Shown here: positions 49,831 to 58,996 of the stretch, one piece after another
Layout of the letters: the number at the start of each line of letters is the position of its first letter
Position numbering within the stretch: the first letter of the stretch is position 1
Source: Actinoplanes sp. TBRC 11911
GTDB taxonomy: Bacteria > Actinomycetota > Actinomycetes > Mycobacteriales > Micromonosporaceae
Reading direction: 5' to 3'
Assembly (NCBI RefSeq): GCF_012933445.1
Contig: NZ_JABBNC010000008.1
Span: 1-64,000, forward strand
Length of the DNA stretch: 64,000 nucleotides
The notes under the pieces: model-generated
Database searches by the model: none
What the model was told of the DNA's origin: nothing
The model's input: the letters and a program-made list of their open reading frames with translations, nothing else
Position numbers and translations under genes: made by a program

Positions 49831-50270
49831 CCGACAACTGGCGGGCGGCGGCGGCCCGGATCGACGCGCTGGCCACCTCACCCGCCGACGAGGACCTGGT
49901 CCGGGCGGTGACCGACCTGTACGGGGCCGGCCTGGAACGGATGCTCGACCTGCTGGACTCGTGCGGCGCGCTGACCGATCCGGTGGTCTCCGCCCTGGCC
50001 GCGGACGAGCTGGTCGCCGGGTTGCTGCTGGTGCACGGGCTGCACCCGTACGACGCCGTGTCGCGGGTTTGCTCGGCTCTGGCCGGCACCGGCGCCGCAC
50101 TGGTCTCGCTCAGCCCCGACGGTGTGTGCCGGGTCCGCATCCCGCCGGGGCACCGCCCGCCCGGCCTCGCGGAGGCGATCGAGGCGGCCGCGCCCGAGGT
50201 CACCCGCATCGAGATCGAACAGCCGGCGCCGCTGATCCCGGTGTCCGCGCTGTTCAGCCGCCCGACATGA
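49827..50270 (+). CDS. NifU-like hydrogenase accessory protein
   Basis: A 147-aa protein. The C-terminal half (V-S-L-S-P-D-G-V-C-R-V-R-I-P, then P-G-L-A-E-A-I-E-A-A-A-P-E-V) resembles a NifU C-terminal (Nfu) domain but lacks the CxxC that holds the Fe-S cluster; only one Cys is near it. The N-terminal half is helical. In group 1h loci such a protein commonly follows hhyL, and I infer an assembly role. GTG start overlapping the hhyL stop; the stop overlaps the next ATG. Confidence 0.7.
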   Translation: MTDNWRAAAARIDALATSPADEDLVRAVTDLYGAGLERMLDLLDSCGALTDPVVSALAADELVAGLLLVHGLHPYDAVSRVCSALAGTGAALVSLSPDGVCRVRIPPGHRPPGLAEAIEAAAPEVTRIEIEQPAPLIPVSALFSRPT

Positions 50271-50821
50271 GCGAGTCGCCGCTGTCCACGCTGCGCCGGA
50301 TCGCCCGCAGCCGCGGCGGGCCGCCCCCGCCGCGGCAATGCGACATGTGCACGGAGACGGTCGGGGACGAGCACTCGCACCTGGTCGACCTGGAGACGCG
50401 CAAGCTCATGTGTGCGTGCCGGCCGTGCTATCTGCTGTTCACCGACGACCACGCGCATCTGCGGTATCGCGCGGTGCCGGACCGGTACGCATCGGTTTCC
50501 CTGGACGACCTGGAGGTCCCGGTGGGGCTGGCGTTCCTGTTCTATCACTCGACGCAGGAGCGGATGGTTCTGCTGTATCCCGGGCCGGCCGGCGCGACCG
50601 AGTCCGAACTGGACATTCCGCTGCCATCCGTGCCGGGGCTGCGGCCGGACGTCGAGGCGGTGCTGATGCGGCACGGGTTTCCGTCCTACATCGTGCCGAT
50701 CGACGCCTGCTATTCGCTTGTCGGCCGGCTGCGGACGGTGTGGAAGGGGTTCGACGGCGGTTCCGAAGCGCACGCGGCGATCGACTCGTTCTACTCCGAC
50801 ATCCGGAAGCGGGCGCGATGA
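50267..50821 (+). CDS. DUF5947-family hydrogenase-associated protein
   Basis: A 184-aa protein. Near the N terminus it has C-D-M-C and later C-A-C-R-P-C, a likely zinc or Fe-S binding pair. The rest is alpha/beta: R-Y-R-A-V-P-D-R-Y, G-L-A-F-L-F-Y-H-S-T and a final Y-S-L-V-G-R-L-R-T-V-W-K-G-F. These are marks of DUF5947, known mainly from group 1h hydrogenase loci. Function unknown; the Cys cluster suggests metal handling or electron transfer. Coupled by ATGA on both sides. Confidence 0.8.
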   Translation: MSESPLSTLRRIARSRGGPPPPRQCDMCTETVGDEHSHLVDLETRKLMCACRPCYLLFTDDHAHLRYRAVPDRYASVSLDDLEVPVGLAFLFYHSTQERMVLLYPGPAGATESELDIPLPSVPGLRPDVEAVLMRHGFPSYIVPIDACYSLVGRLRTVWKGFDGGSEAHAAIDSFYSDIRKRAR

Positions 50822-51444
50822 GCGCCTACCGGTTCACCGTGCTGTCGGTCGCCGCCGAGCCGTACGCGGTGGCGCCGCAGCTGACCGCGCGCCTGCGCAT
50901 CGAGGAGACGCGCGGGCTGGCGGTGCACGCGATCGCGTTGCGCTGCCAGGTGCGCATCGAGCCGCAGCGCCGGGGATATGCGTCGGATTCGCTGTTGCGG
51001 GGGTTGTTCGGGCCGCGGGAACGGTGGGCGGAGACGCTGAAACCGTTCCTGTGGATGCAGGCGAACGCGACGGTGCCGGGTTTCCAGCATTCGGTGGAGA
51101 CGGAGCTGGCGCTGCCCTGCACGTACGACCTGGACGTGATCGGCAGCAAGTACCTGCACGCGGTGGAGGCCGGCGACATCCCGCTGGACTTCCTCTTCTC
51201 CGGCACGGTCTTCCTTCGCGGCGAGAGCTCCTTCTCCGTCGAGCAGGTCCCGTGGGAGTGCGAGTCGCGCTACGCCATGCCGGTCACCGTGTGGCGCACG
51301 ATGATGGACTCCTACTTCCCGAACAGCGGCTGGCTGCGCGCGGACTCCGAGATCGTCAAGGAACTGGCGGCCTATCGCGCCCGGCACGACCTGATCAGCT
51401 GGGACGAGACACTGCGCCGGCTGCTCGACGAGGCCGGATCATGA
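50818..51444 (+). CDS. DUF6084-family hydrogenase-associated protein
   Basis: A 208-aa protein with a beta-rich core (L-T-A-R-L-R-I-E-E-T, then L-R-C-Q-V-R-I-E-P). It includes the conserved F-L-W-M-Q-A-N-A-T-V-P-G-F, L-P-C-T-Y-D-L-D-V and P-V-T-V-W-R-T-M-M-D-S-Y-F-P-N. It matches DUF6084, found beside DUF5947 in the same loci. No catalytic motif is apparent. Coupled to its neighbours through ATGA overlaps. Confidence 0.8.
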   Translation: MSAYRFTVLSVAAEPYAVAPQLTARLRIEETRGLAVHAIALRCQVRIEPQRRGYASDSLLRGLFGPRERWAETLKPFLWMQANATVPGFQHSVETELALPCTYDLDVIGSKYLHAVEAGDIPLDFLFSGTVFLRGESSFSVEQVPWECESRYAMPVTVWRTMMDSYFPNSGWLRADSEIVKELAAYRARHDLISWDETLRRLLDEAGS

Positions 51445-52652
51445 CCCTGGACGCGGCCCGCGCGGTCGCCGACGCCGTTCTCTACGAGGGCTACCTGCTC
51501 TATCCGTACCGGGCCAGCGCCGCCAAGAACCGCTCCCGCTGGCAGTTCGGCGTGCTCGGCCCGCCCGGCGCGACCCCCGCGGCCTTCGCCGAGCCGCCCG
51601 GCCTCTCGATGACCTGCCTGCTGTCCTCCCCCGTACGCCTCCCCGCCGTCACCATCCACCTGCGCTTCCTCCAGGTGCAGGTCCGCGAGGTGCGGGACGT
51701 TACGGGCCGGCCGGTCCCGTCGCTGACCGTGGGCGGGGAGACGTTCCTGAGCTGGGACGAGGCCGTCGAGCACGAGATCACGATGCCGCTCGTCGCATCG
51801 TCGGCGATCGAGATCCCCGGCGGTGAGGACGTCGAGCCCATACCAGAAAAAAGCCGAATTATCCGGCGAAGGATGCCTCTCTCGCTGAGCGTGCGGACAA
51901 CGATCGAACCGGACGGCGACCTCCTACGACTCACGATCACCGTGACCAACGACCATCCGGGAGAAATCTCGGACAAGTCCGATGCGATCCGCCACTCGGC
52001 GCTCGGCGTCCACCTCCTGCTCGAAGCCGCCGACGCCACCTTCGTCTCGCTGATGGACCCGCCGCCGGACGCCGAGGACGCGGCTGGGCGCTGCCACCAG
52101 AACCGGTGCTGGCCGGTGCTCGCCGGCGACGATCATCTCCTGCTCGGGGCGCCGATCATCCTCTACGACCACCCGAAGATCGCCGAGCAGAGCCCCGGGG
52201 AGCTGTTCGACGGGACCGAGATCGACGAGATCCTCACGCTGCGGGTCATGACGATGACCGACGCCGAGAAGGCCGAGGCCCGCGCGACCGACCCACGCGC
52301 CCGCACGATCGTGGACCGCAGCGACGCCCTCACCGCGGAAGAGTTCGCCAACCTGCACGGTGCCTGGTCGGTGGACCCCGACCAGGACGGGGTGCTGATC
52401 GACGGCGTACGGGTGAGCAAGGGAAGCCTCGTCAAGGTGCATCCCCGACGGCGGGCCGACGCACAGGATCTGTTCTTCGCCGGCCAGACCGCGCGGGTCA
52501 CCAGGGTCATATCCGATGTGGACGGTGACACGCACGTCGCGCTGGTGCTGGCCGACGACCCCGCCGCCGACCTGCACGACCAGGCCGGCCGCTACCTCTA
52601 CTTCGCCCCGGACGAACTCGAACCACTGACCGAAGGAGGCAGGGCATGCTGA
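51441..52652 (+). CDS. large hydrogenase-associated protein, unknown
   Basis: A 403-aa protein with no membrane segment. It begins V-A-D-A-V-L-Y-E-G-Y-L-L-Y-P-Y-R, followed by a mostly beta region of about 200 residues. Toward the C terminus is a separate module with D-G-V-L-I-D-G-V-R-V-S-K-G-S-L-V-K-V-H-P-R. That module is like the SH3-type ending seen in proteins encoded beside group 1h hydrogenases. A patch near 51840-51960 is AT-richer than the rest. I do not recognise an enzyme. It overlaps the next small ORF by 7 bp. Confidence 0.7.
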   Translation: MTLDAARAVADAVLYEGYLLYPYRASAAKNRSRWQFGVLGPPGATPAAFAEPPGLSMTCLLSSPVRLPAVTIHLRFLQVQVREVRDVTGRPVPSLTVGGETFLSWDEAVEHEITMPLVASSAIEIPGGEDVEPIPEKSRIIRRRMPLSLSVRTTIEPDGDLLRLTITVTNDHPGEISDKSDAIRHSALGVHLLLEAADATFVSLMDPPPDAEDAAGRCHQNRCWPVLAGDDHLLLGAPIILYDHPKIAEQSPGELFDGTEIDEILTLRVMTMTDAEKAEARATDPRARTIVDRSDALTAEEFANLHGAWSVDPDQDGVLIDGVRVSKGSLVKVHPRRRADAQDLFFAGQTARVTRVISDVDGDTHVALVLADDPAADLHDQAGRYLYFAPDELEPLTEGGRAC

Positions 52653-52768
52653 AACTCATCGGCGCCGTCACCGTGACCGTGGCCGGGGTGGCCACCGGCT
52701 ATCTCGCCACCATGGCGTTCCGCTCGCTGCCCGACATCCAGCGCTACCTGAAGATCCGCTCGATGTGA
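52646..52768 (+). CDS. 40-aa membrane peptide, DUF6893-like
   Basis: A 40-residue peptide: one hydrophobic helix (L-I-G-A-V-T-V-T-V-A-G-V-A-T) followed by L-P-D-I-Q-R-Y-L-K-I-R-S-M. The ending P-x-x-x-R-Y-L-K-I is characteristic of very small proteins (DUF6893 type) that accompany actinobacterial hydrogenase genes and are often missed by annotation. It may help anchor the otherwise soluble hydrogenase to the membrane; this is inference. ATG at 52646 with GGAGG upstream; the stop overlaps the GTG of the protease. Confidence 0.75.
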   Translation: MLKLIGAVTVTVAGVATGYLATMAFRSLPDIQRYLKIRSM

Positions 52769-53220
52769 ACGTGCTGGTGGCCGGCATCGGCAACATGTTC
52801 CTCGGCGACGACGGCTTCGGGCCCGAGGTGGTCCGCACGCTGGCCGCCGAACCGCAGCCGGACGGCGTGCGGGTGGTCGACTACGGCATCCGCGGCATGC
52901 ACCTGGCATACGACCTGCTCGACGGCTACGACCTGCTGGTGCTGGTCGACGCGCTCCCGGCGAACGGCCGGCCCGGCGAGGTCGTCGTGCTCGAGGTCGG
53001 CCCCGACGACCTGGGCGACGGCGACTACGACCCGCACGGCATGAACCCGGTCGCGGTCCTCGGCGGCGTGTCCCGGCTCGGCGGCACACTCCCCCGCACG
53101 TACGTGGTCGGCTGCCGCACCGCCTCGGTGGCCGACGGAATCGGGCTGACCCCGCAGGTCGCGGCCGCGATACCGGACGCCGTCAACGCCGTCCGCGAAC
53201 TCACCACCGGGAGGGTCTGA
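52765..53220 (+). CDS. hydrogenase maturation protease (HyaD/HycI family)
   Basis: A 151-aa endopeptidase that trims the large subunit C terminus after nickel insertion. It starts V-A-G-I-G-N-M-F-L-G-D-D-G-F-G, with Asp as the nickel-sensing ligand, then D-Y-G-I-R-G-M-H-L and V-L-V-D-A. The later His is in D-P-H-G-M-N-P. The family normally has about 150-165 residues. GTG start overlapping the 40-aa peptide stop; the hypC-hypF fusion begins one base after its stop. Confidence 0.93.
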   Translation: MNVLVAGIGNMFLGDDGFGPEVVRTLAAEPQPDGVRVVDYGIRGMHLAYDLLDGYDLLVLVDALPANGRPGEVVVLEVGPDDLGDGDYDPHGMNPVAVLGGVSRLGGTLPRTYVVGCRTASVADGIGLTPQVAAAIPDAVNAVRELTTGRV

Positions 53221-53221
53221 C

Positions 53222-55843
53222 ATGTGCCTCGGAATCCCCGGACAGATGGTCGAGGTCCTCGACGGCTACGCCGGACAGCTCGCGCTCGTCGACGTCGAGG
53301 GCGCCCGCCGCCAGGTCAACATCGGCATGCTGGACACACCACCGGACCCGGGCGCGTGGGTGCTGATCCACCTCGGCTTCGCCGTCGAGATCATCGACGC
53401 GGCCGAGGCGTCCCGCGCGATGTCCGGCCTCGAACTACTCGGGCAGGCCCGCCGGCTACGCCGCCGATACACGGTGACCGGCCTGGTGCAAGGCGTCGGC
53501 TTCCGGCCCTTCGCGTACGCCCTCGCGGCCGACCTTGCACTGTCCGGCTCGGTGGCGAACACCGCCGACGGCGTCGTCATCGAGGTCGAAGGCGACGCGG
53601 ACGCCGTCCACGACTACGGCCACCGCCTGCGCCGGGACGCACCCCCGCTCGCCATGATCCTGGCGCTGGACACCGACGACCTGCCCGTCCAAGGCGGCAC
53701 CGGCTTCACCATCGAGGCGTCGGTGCACGGCCCGGCCCGCACGCTGGCCTCGCCGGACGTGGCGATCTGCGGGGACTGCCTGCGCGAACTGCGCGACCCG
53801 GCCGACCGCCGCTACCGGCACCCGTTCATCACCTGCACCAACTGCGGGCCGCGGTTCACGATCATTAAGTCTCTCCCGTACGACCGTGCGGCCACCACGA
53901 TGGCCGGATTCACGATGTGCGCGGACTGCCGGGCGGAGTACGACGATCCGGCGGACCGGCGGTTCCACGCGCAGCCGATCGCGTGCCCGGCGTGCGGGCC
54001 GCGGGTGGAGCTGGTCCGGCCGGGGACTATCCACAATCCCGAGTTGTCCACAGGCCCAGAACACGATCAAGCCCAATTCCGCCACAATGACGAACGGGGG
54101 CTTCCCCCTGGGAGGGCGGGGTCGGCTTCGGGGCTGGGCGATCACGAAACGCCCGATCCGATCGCGGAGGCCCGCAGACTGCTCGCGGCCGGCCACATCG
54201 TCGCCGTCAAAGGCCTAGGCGGCTACCACCTGGCCTGCGACGCCCGCAACCCGCACGCCGTCGCCGAGCTGCGCCGCCGCAAGCACCGCGGCGGCAAACC
54301 CTTCGCGATCATGGTCCCCGACCTCGCGACGGCCCACACTCTGGCCCGCCTCAGCGACGACGAGCAGGCACTGCTCACCGGCATCCGCCGCCCGATCGTC
54401 CTCGCCCCTCGCCGCGCCGACGCGGACCTCGCCGCCGAGGTCGCCCCGGACAACCCCGACCTGGGCCTGATGCTCCCCTACACCCCGCTGCACGTGCTGC
54501 TGTTCGGCCTGCCCGGCGACCCGCCCGGCCCCGACGCCCTGGTCATGACGTCCGGCAACGTGTCCGGCGAGCCGATCGTCATCGACGACGCCGAGGCCCT
54601 CGTACGGCTGGGCCGGATCGCGGACGCCTGGCTGCGGCACGACCGGCCGATCCGGGTGCCGTGCGACGACGCCGTCAGCCGGCACACCGACGGCGCCGAG
54701 CTGCCGATCCGGCGGTCCCGGGGGTACGCGCCGCTGCCGATCGCGCTGCCGTTCGAGGTGCCGCCGATGCTCGCGACCGGCGCCGACCTGAAGAACACGT
54801 GCGCGCTGGCCGCCGGCCGGTACGCGTGGGTCAGCCAGCACATCGGCGACATGGACGACCTGGCGACCATCGAGGCGCTGACCGCGACCGAGGCGCACCT
54901 GGAGGAGCTGACCGGGGTGCGGCCCGAGGCGCTGGTGGCCGATCTGCACCCGGACTACCGGTCCACCCGCTGGGCGCGCGAGCACGCGGACGGGCGGCCG
55001 GTGCGGTTCGTGCAGCACCACCACGCGCACATCGCGTCGGTGATGGCCGAGCACGGCCTCGACGCCGACGAACGCGTGATCGGGGTGGCGTTCGACGGCA
55101 CCGGCTTCGGCCCGGACGGTGCGGTGTGGGGCGGCGAGGTGCTGGTCACCAGCTACAAGGCGTACCGGCGGGCGGCCCGGCTGGGTTACGTCCCGCTGGC
55201 CGGGGGTGACGCGAGCGTGCTGCGCCCGTACCGGATGGCGCTGGCCCACCTGCAAGCCGCCGGGGTGCCATGGCAGGACCAGCTGCCCGCGGTCCGGGCC
55301 TGTCCGCCGGCCGAGCGGGATCTGCTGGCCCGCCAGTTCGGGACCGGGGCGGGCTGCGTGCCGACATCGAGCATGGGCCGGTTGTTCGACGCGGTGGCCT
55401 CGCTCACCGGGGTGCGGCATACCGTCGAATACGAGGCGGAGGCCGCGATCGTCCTCGAAGGACTGTCGCGGAGTGAAGCGCCCGGGGAGGCGTACGGCTG
55501 GGAAGTCCGCGCAACCCGGGACGGCCTGGACGTCGCGGATCCCGGCCCGGTCATCCGCCGGATCGCGGCCGATCTGCTCGCCGGCGTGGCACCCGCGGTC
55601 GTGGGCCGCCGATTCCACACGGCGGTGGCGGAACTGATCGCCACCCTCGCCGTGCGCTGCCGTGAGCAGACCGGCCTCGACGTGGTCGCGCTCGGCGGCG
55701 GCGTCTTCCAGAACACCTTGCTGATCGCGGACGCGACGCGGCTGCTGCGGGAACGCGGCTTCACGGTGCTGCGCCCGCGGCTGCTGCCGCCCAACGACGG
55801 TGGCATCGCCCTGGGCCAGCTGGCGGTCGGCGCATCACTGTGA
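53222..55843 (+). CDS. hypF: HypC-HypF fusion, carbamoyltransferase
   Basis: An 873-aa fusion. Residues 1 to about 75 are HypC (M-C-L-G-I-P-G with essential Cys2, then W-V-L-I-H-L-G-F-A). From about 81 it is HypF: acylphosphatase (V-Q-G-V-G-F-R-P-F), two zinc fingers (C-G-D-C...C-T-N-C-G and C-A-D-C...C-P-A-C-G), a YrdC domain ([10 protein letters not shown]) and a Kae1-like carbamoyltransferase (H-H-H-A-H-I-A, G-G-G-V-F-Q-N). HypF makes the carbamoyl group that becomes cyanide on the active-site iron. Residues about 266-310 are an extra, compositionally different insert. A free HypC follows at 55855. Confidence 0.93.
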   Translation: MCLGIPGQMVEVLDGYAGQLALVDVEGARRQVNIGMLDTPPDPGAWVLIHLGFAVEIIDAAEASRAMSGLELLGQARRLRRRYTVTGLVQGVGFRPFAYALAADLALSGSVANTADGVVIEVEGDADAVHDYGHRLRRDAPPLAMILALDTDDLPVQGGTGFTIEASVHGPARTLASPDVAICGDCLRELRDPADRRYRHPFITCTNCGPRFTIIKSLPYDRAATTMAGFTMCADCRAEYDDPADRRFHAQPIACPACGPRVELVRPGTIHNPELSTGPEHDQAQFRHNDERGLPPGRAGSASGLGDHETPDPIAEARRLLAAGHIVAVKGLGGYHLACDARNPHAVAELRRRKHRGGKPFAIMVPDLATAHTLARLSDDEQALLTGIRRPIVLAPRRADADLAAEVAPDNPDLGLMLPYTPLHVLLFGLPGDPPGPDALVMTSGNVSGEPIVIDDAEALVRLGRIADAWLRHDRPIRVPCDDAVSRHTDGAELPIRRSRGYAPLPIALPFEVPPMLATGADLKNTCALAAGRYAWVSQHIGDMDDLATIEALTATEAHLEELTGVRPEALVADLHPDYRSTRWAREHADGRPVRFVQHHHAHIASVMAEHGLDADERVIGVAFDGTGFGPDGAVWGGEVLVTSYKAYRRAARLGYVPLAGGDASVLRPYRMALAHLQAAGVPWQDQLPAVRACPPAERDLLARQFGTGAGCVPTSSMGRLFDAVASLTGVRHTVEYEAEAAIVLEGLSRSEAPGEAYGWEVRATRDGLDVADPGPVIRRIAADLLAGVAPAVVGRRFHTAVAELIATLAVRCREQTGLDVVALGGGVFQNTLLIADATRLLRERGFTVLRPRLLPPNDGGIALGQLAVGASL
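54024..54152 (+). repeat. in-frame insert in hypF
   Basis: About 130 bp between the zinc-finger and YrdC parts of HypF, AT-richer at its 5' end (TATCCACAATCCC) and with a hairpin GGGGGCTTCCCCC near 54103. HypF proteins usually pass from the last CxxCGP finger to YrdC with a short linker, so these 40-45 codons look like an inserted element that kept the frame. Confidence 0.55.
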
Positions 55844-55854
55844 ACGGAGGAGAT

Positions 55855-56142
55855 ATGTGCTTGGCGGTACCCGGACGCATTCTGGCGATCACCGAGGTGG
55901 ACGGCGTGCCGATGGCCGACGTCGACTTCGGCGGCGTCCGCAAGAGCGTCTGCCTTCAGTACGTGCCGGACGCCGTGACCGGCGAATACGTCGTGGTGCA
56001 CGTCGGCTTCGCGATCCAGCTGCTGGACGAGGAATCGGCTGTCGAGACGCTCGCGAACTTCGAGCGGATGGGCATTCTCGAGGAGGAGTTCGGCGACGGG
56101 TTCACCCGGGCGGCCGAGCAGGCGGGGGTGGAGAGGAAATGA
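55855..56142 (+). CDS. hypC: hydrogenase chaperone HypC (second, stand-alone copy)
   Basis: A 95-aa HypC/HybG/HupF chaperone that carries the Fe(CN)2CO group with HypD to the large subunit. M-C-L-A-V-P-G-R-I gives Cys2, and V-V-H-V-G-F-A-I completes the OB-fold. The ATG at 55855 is chosen so that Cys is residue 2; GGAGGAG lies upstream. Coupled to hypD by ATGA. It is clearly distinct in sequence from the HypC part fused to HypF. Confidence 0.93.
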   Translation: MCLAVPGRILAITEVDGVPMADVDFGGVRKSVCLQYVPDAVTGEYVVVHVGFAIQLLDEESAVETLANFERMGILEEEFGDGFTRAAEQAGVERK

Positions 56143-57242
56143 AGTATCTGGACGAGTTCAGCAATCCCGATCTGGCCCGGCGTCTGGTCGACCAGATCCA
56201 CGCGGTGACCACCCGGCCCTGGGCGATGATGGAGGTCTGCGGCGGCCAGACGCATTCCATCATCCGGCACGGCATCGACCAGCTTCTGCCGGACGGGGTG
56301 GAGATGATTCACGGGCCGGGCTGCCCGGTCTGCGTCACTCCATTGGAGACGATCGACAAGGCGCTCGCGATCGCGGCCCAGCCGGGCGTCATCTTCTGTT
56401 CGTTCGGCGACATGCTGCGGGTGCCGGGCAGCAGCAAGGACCTGTTCCGGGTGAAGAGCGAGGGCGGCGACGTGCGCGTGGTCTACTCGCCGCTGGACGC
56501 GCTGAACCTGGCCCGGGAGAACCCGGACCGGCAGGTGGTCTTCTTCGGCATCGGGTTCGAGACCACGGCACCGGCCAACGCGATGACCGTGTATCAGGCC
56601 CGCCGCCTGGGCGTCACGAACTTCTCGTTGCTGGTCTCGCACGTGCTGGTGCCGCCCGCGATCGCCGCGATCATGGAGTCGCCGCGCTGCCGGGTGCAGG
56701 CGTTCCTGGCCGCCGGGCACGTGTGCAGTGTGATGGGCACCGGCGAATACCCGGCGCTCGCGGCGAAGTACCGGGTGCCGATCGTGGTCACCGGTTTCGA
56801 GCCGCTGGACATCCTGGAGGGGATCCGGCAGACCGTGGTGCAGCTGGAGGAGGGCCGGCACGAGCTGGCGAACGCCTACCCGCGGGCGGTGCGCGCCGAG
56901 GGCAACCCGGCCGCGATGGAAATGCTGGCCGACGTCTTCGAGGTCACCGACCGCACGTGGCGGGGCATCGGGATGATTCCCGGCAGCGGCTGGCGGCTCT
57001 CCGATCGCTACCGGAAATTCGACGCGGAGAAACGGTTCGCGGTGACCGACGTGCACACCGAGGAGTCGCCGCTGTGCCGCTCCGGCGAGGTGCTGCAGGG
57101 GTTGCTCAAGCCCCACGAGTGCGCGGCGTTCGGCAAGCAGTGCACGCCCCGCAACCCGCTGGGCGCCACCATGGTGTCCTCCGAGGGCGCGTGCGCGGCC
57201 TACTACGCGTACCGGCGGCTCGACCTGGTGCAAATCCGATGA
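56139..57242 (+). CDS. hypD: hydrogenase Fe-site assembly protein HypD
   Basis: A 367-aa scaffold on which the Fe(CN)2CO unit is built, with a [4Fe-4S] cluster. Conserved blocks: [31 protein letters not shown] and, for the cluster, cysteines in C-A-A-F-G-K-Q-C and near the end. Length and order are standard. Start overlaps hypC stop, stop overlaps hypE start. Confidence 0.95.
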   Translation: MKYLDEFSNPDLARRLVDQIHAVTTRPWAMMEVCGGQTHSIIRHGIDQLLPDGVEMIHGPGCPVCVTPLETIDKALAIAAQPGVIFCSFGDMLRVPGSSKDLFRVKSEGGDVRVVYSPLDALNLARENPDRQVVFFGIGFETTAPANAMTVYQARRLGVTNFSLLVSHVLVPPAIAAIMESPRCRVQAFLAAGHVCSVMGTGEYPALAAKYRVPIVVTGFEPLDILEGIRQTVVQLEEGRHELANAYPRAVRAEGNPAAMEMLADVFEVTDRTWRGIGMIPGSGWRLSDRYRKFDAEKRFAVTDVHTEESPLCRSGEVLQGLLKPHECAAFGKQCTPRNPLGATMVSSEGACAAYYAYRRLDLVQIR

Positions 57243-58297
57243 CCACCGAGCTGGACTTCGAGAGCTGGACCTGTCCGGTGCCGCTGCGCGACACCCCGAA
57301 CGTGGTCATGGGGCACGGCGGCGGCGGGGCGATGTCCGGCGAGCTGGTCCAACACCTTTTCCTTCCCGCGTACGGGACGGCGGCCGGATCGTCTCTTTCG
57401 GACAGTGCGGTCGTTTCCGTGGCCGGGGCGCGCATCGCTTTCTCGACCGACTCGTTCGTGGTGAAGCCGATGTTCTTCCCGGGCGGCTCGATCGGCGAGC
57501 TCGCCGTCAACGGCACGGTCAACGACCTCGCGATGTCCGGTGCCACGCCGCTCTACCTGTCGACGGCGTTCATCCTGCAGGAGGGGACGCCGCTGGCCGA
57601 GGTGGGCCGGATCGCCGAGGCTCTAGGGGCGGCCGCCCGCGCGGCCGGGGTGCGCCTGGTCACCGGGGACACCAAGGTGGTGGACAACGGCAGCGGCGAC
57701 GGCGTGTACGTGAACACCGCCGGGGTCGGGCTGGTCGCCGACGGCGTGGACATCGGACCGCACCGGGCCGCGGCCGGCGACGCCGTGCTGATCAGCGGTG
57801 ACATCGGGGTGCACGGGGTGGCGGTGCTCAGCGTCCGCGACGGCATGGAGTTCGACACCCCGGTGACCAGCGACACCGCGCCGCTGCACGGCCTGGTCGC
57901 GGACATGCTGGCGACCGGCGCGGACGTGCACGTGCTGCGCGATCCCACCCGCGGCGGGGTGGCGGCGGCGCTCAACGAGATCGCCCGGACCGCGACGACC
58001 GGGATCGACCTGGTGGAGCGGGACCTGCCGATACCGCAGGAGGTCGCGGACGCCTGCAGCCTGCTGGGGCTGGATCCGTTGCAGGTGGCCAACGAGGGCA
58101 AGCTGCTGGCGTTCGTGCCGGGAGGCGACGCGGATCGGGTGCTGGACGCGATGCGCGCCCACCCCTACGGCGGCGGCGCGCGGCGGATCGGCACGGTCGT
58201 GGCGGAGCACCCGGGGATGGTCGTGGCCCGTACGGCGCTGGGCGGCACCCGCGTGGTGAACATGCCGATCGGCGAGCAACTCCCCCGGATCTGCTGA
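57239..58297 (+). CDS. hypE: hydrogenase cyanide-forming protein HypE
   Basis: A 352-aa PurM-like ATPase that dehydrates the carbamoylated C-terminal Cys to a thiocyanate. The terminal P-R-I-C is intact. [10 protein letters not shown] near the N terminus, [13 protein letters not shown] and D-P-T-R-G-G are the ATP and fold motifs. ATG at 57239 overlapping hypD stop; next start GTG immediately after its stop. Confidence 0.95.
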   Translation: MTTELDFESWTCPVPLRDTPNVVMGHGGGGAMSGELVQHLFLPAYGTAAGSSLSDSAVVSVAGARIAFSTDSFVVKPMFFPGGSIGELAVNGTVNDLAMSGATPLYLSTAFILQEGTPLAEVGRIAEALGAAARAAGVRLVTGDTKVVDNGSGDGVYVNTAGVGLVADGVDIGPHRAAAGDAVLISGDIGVHGVAVLSVRDGMEFDTPVTSDTAPLHGLVADMLATGADVHVLRDPTRGGVAAALNEIARTATTGIDLVERDLPIPQEVADACSLLGLDPLQVANEGKLLAFVPGGDADRVLDAMRAHPYGGGARRIGTVVAEHPGMVVARTALGGTRVVNMPIGEQLPRIC

Positions 58298-58996
58298 GTG
58301 AGCGTGGCCGGGGCGATGCTGTTCGCCCGATACGCCTACCCGCCGAACGAGCTCGGCTACTGCGGGCCGCCGGGTGCCGGGGCGATGCTGCGCGCCTCGG
58401 CCGGCGAGATCGCGCGGCGGGCACGGGATTTCGACGGTGCGTGGGCGTACCTGGAATTCCTCGCGGGCGTGGCCGGTGTGGACGATCCGCTGGACGAGAG
58501 GGTCGTCGAGGCGTACTGGATCGGGAATCCGCTGATCGACGACGGCCCGCCGGCCCGGCTGGTGGAGTTCCTGCGGCCCCGCTTCGCCGGCCAGGTCGGC
58601 GGCACCTGGAACGACGCCGCCGACCGGGCCGTCGCGCACCACAGCTTCCACGTCTTCGAGGTGTATCCGTGGGCGACGCTGCTGCGGCGCACCGGCAACC
58701 CGACCGCCGCGTCGGTACTCGACCGCTGCCGGATCCGCACCGGCGTGGTCCGCGCGGTGCACGGCGAGGCGGCCACCGTCCAGTGCCGGCCGCTGGTGTG
58801 GGACGGCGGCACGCTCGCCGCCGGACCGCCGCGTGCCGAGGAGGTGCGGTCGCTGCGGTCCGGGCTGCGGGCCGGGGATCGCGTCGCGCTGCACTGGGAC
58901 TGGATCTGCGACGTGCTCGACGACGATCAGGCGGCCCGCATCGAGGCGCAGGAGCGGCGGCAGCTCACGCTCGTGCCGTCGCTTTGTAAACCGTGA
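58298..58996 (+). CDS. DUF6390-family hydrogenase-associated protein
   Basis: A 232-aa soluble protein. F-A-R-Y-A-Y-P-P-N-E-L-G-Y-C-G-P at the N terminus, V-E-A-Y-W-I-G-N and H-H-S-F-H-V-F-E-V-Y-P-W match DUF6390, known from actinobacterial hydrogenase clusters. The W-D-W-I-C-D near the end resembles the terminal module of other Hyp-linked proteins. Function unknown; a late role in maturation is inferred from its place after hypE. GTG start directly abutting the hypE stop. Ends the operon and overlaps the methyltransferase end by 32 bp. Confidence 0.8.
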   Translation: MSVAGAMLFARYAYPPNELGYCGPPGAGAMLRASAGEIARRARDFDGAWAYLEFLAGVAGVDDPLDERVVEAYWIGNPLIDDGPPARLVEFLRPRFAGQVGGTWNDAADRAVAHHSFHVFEVYPWATLLRRTGNPTAASVLDRCRIRTGVVRAVHGEAATVQCRPLVWDGGTLAAGPPRAEEVRSLRSGLRAGDRVALHWDWICDVLDDDQAARIEAQERRQLTLVPSLCKP

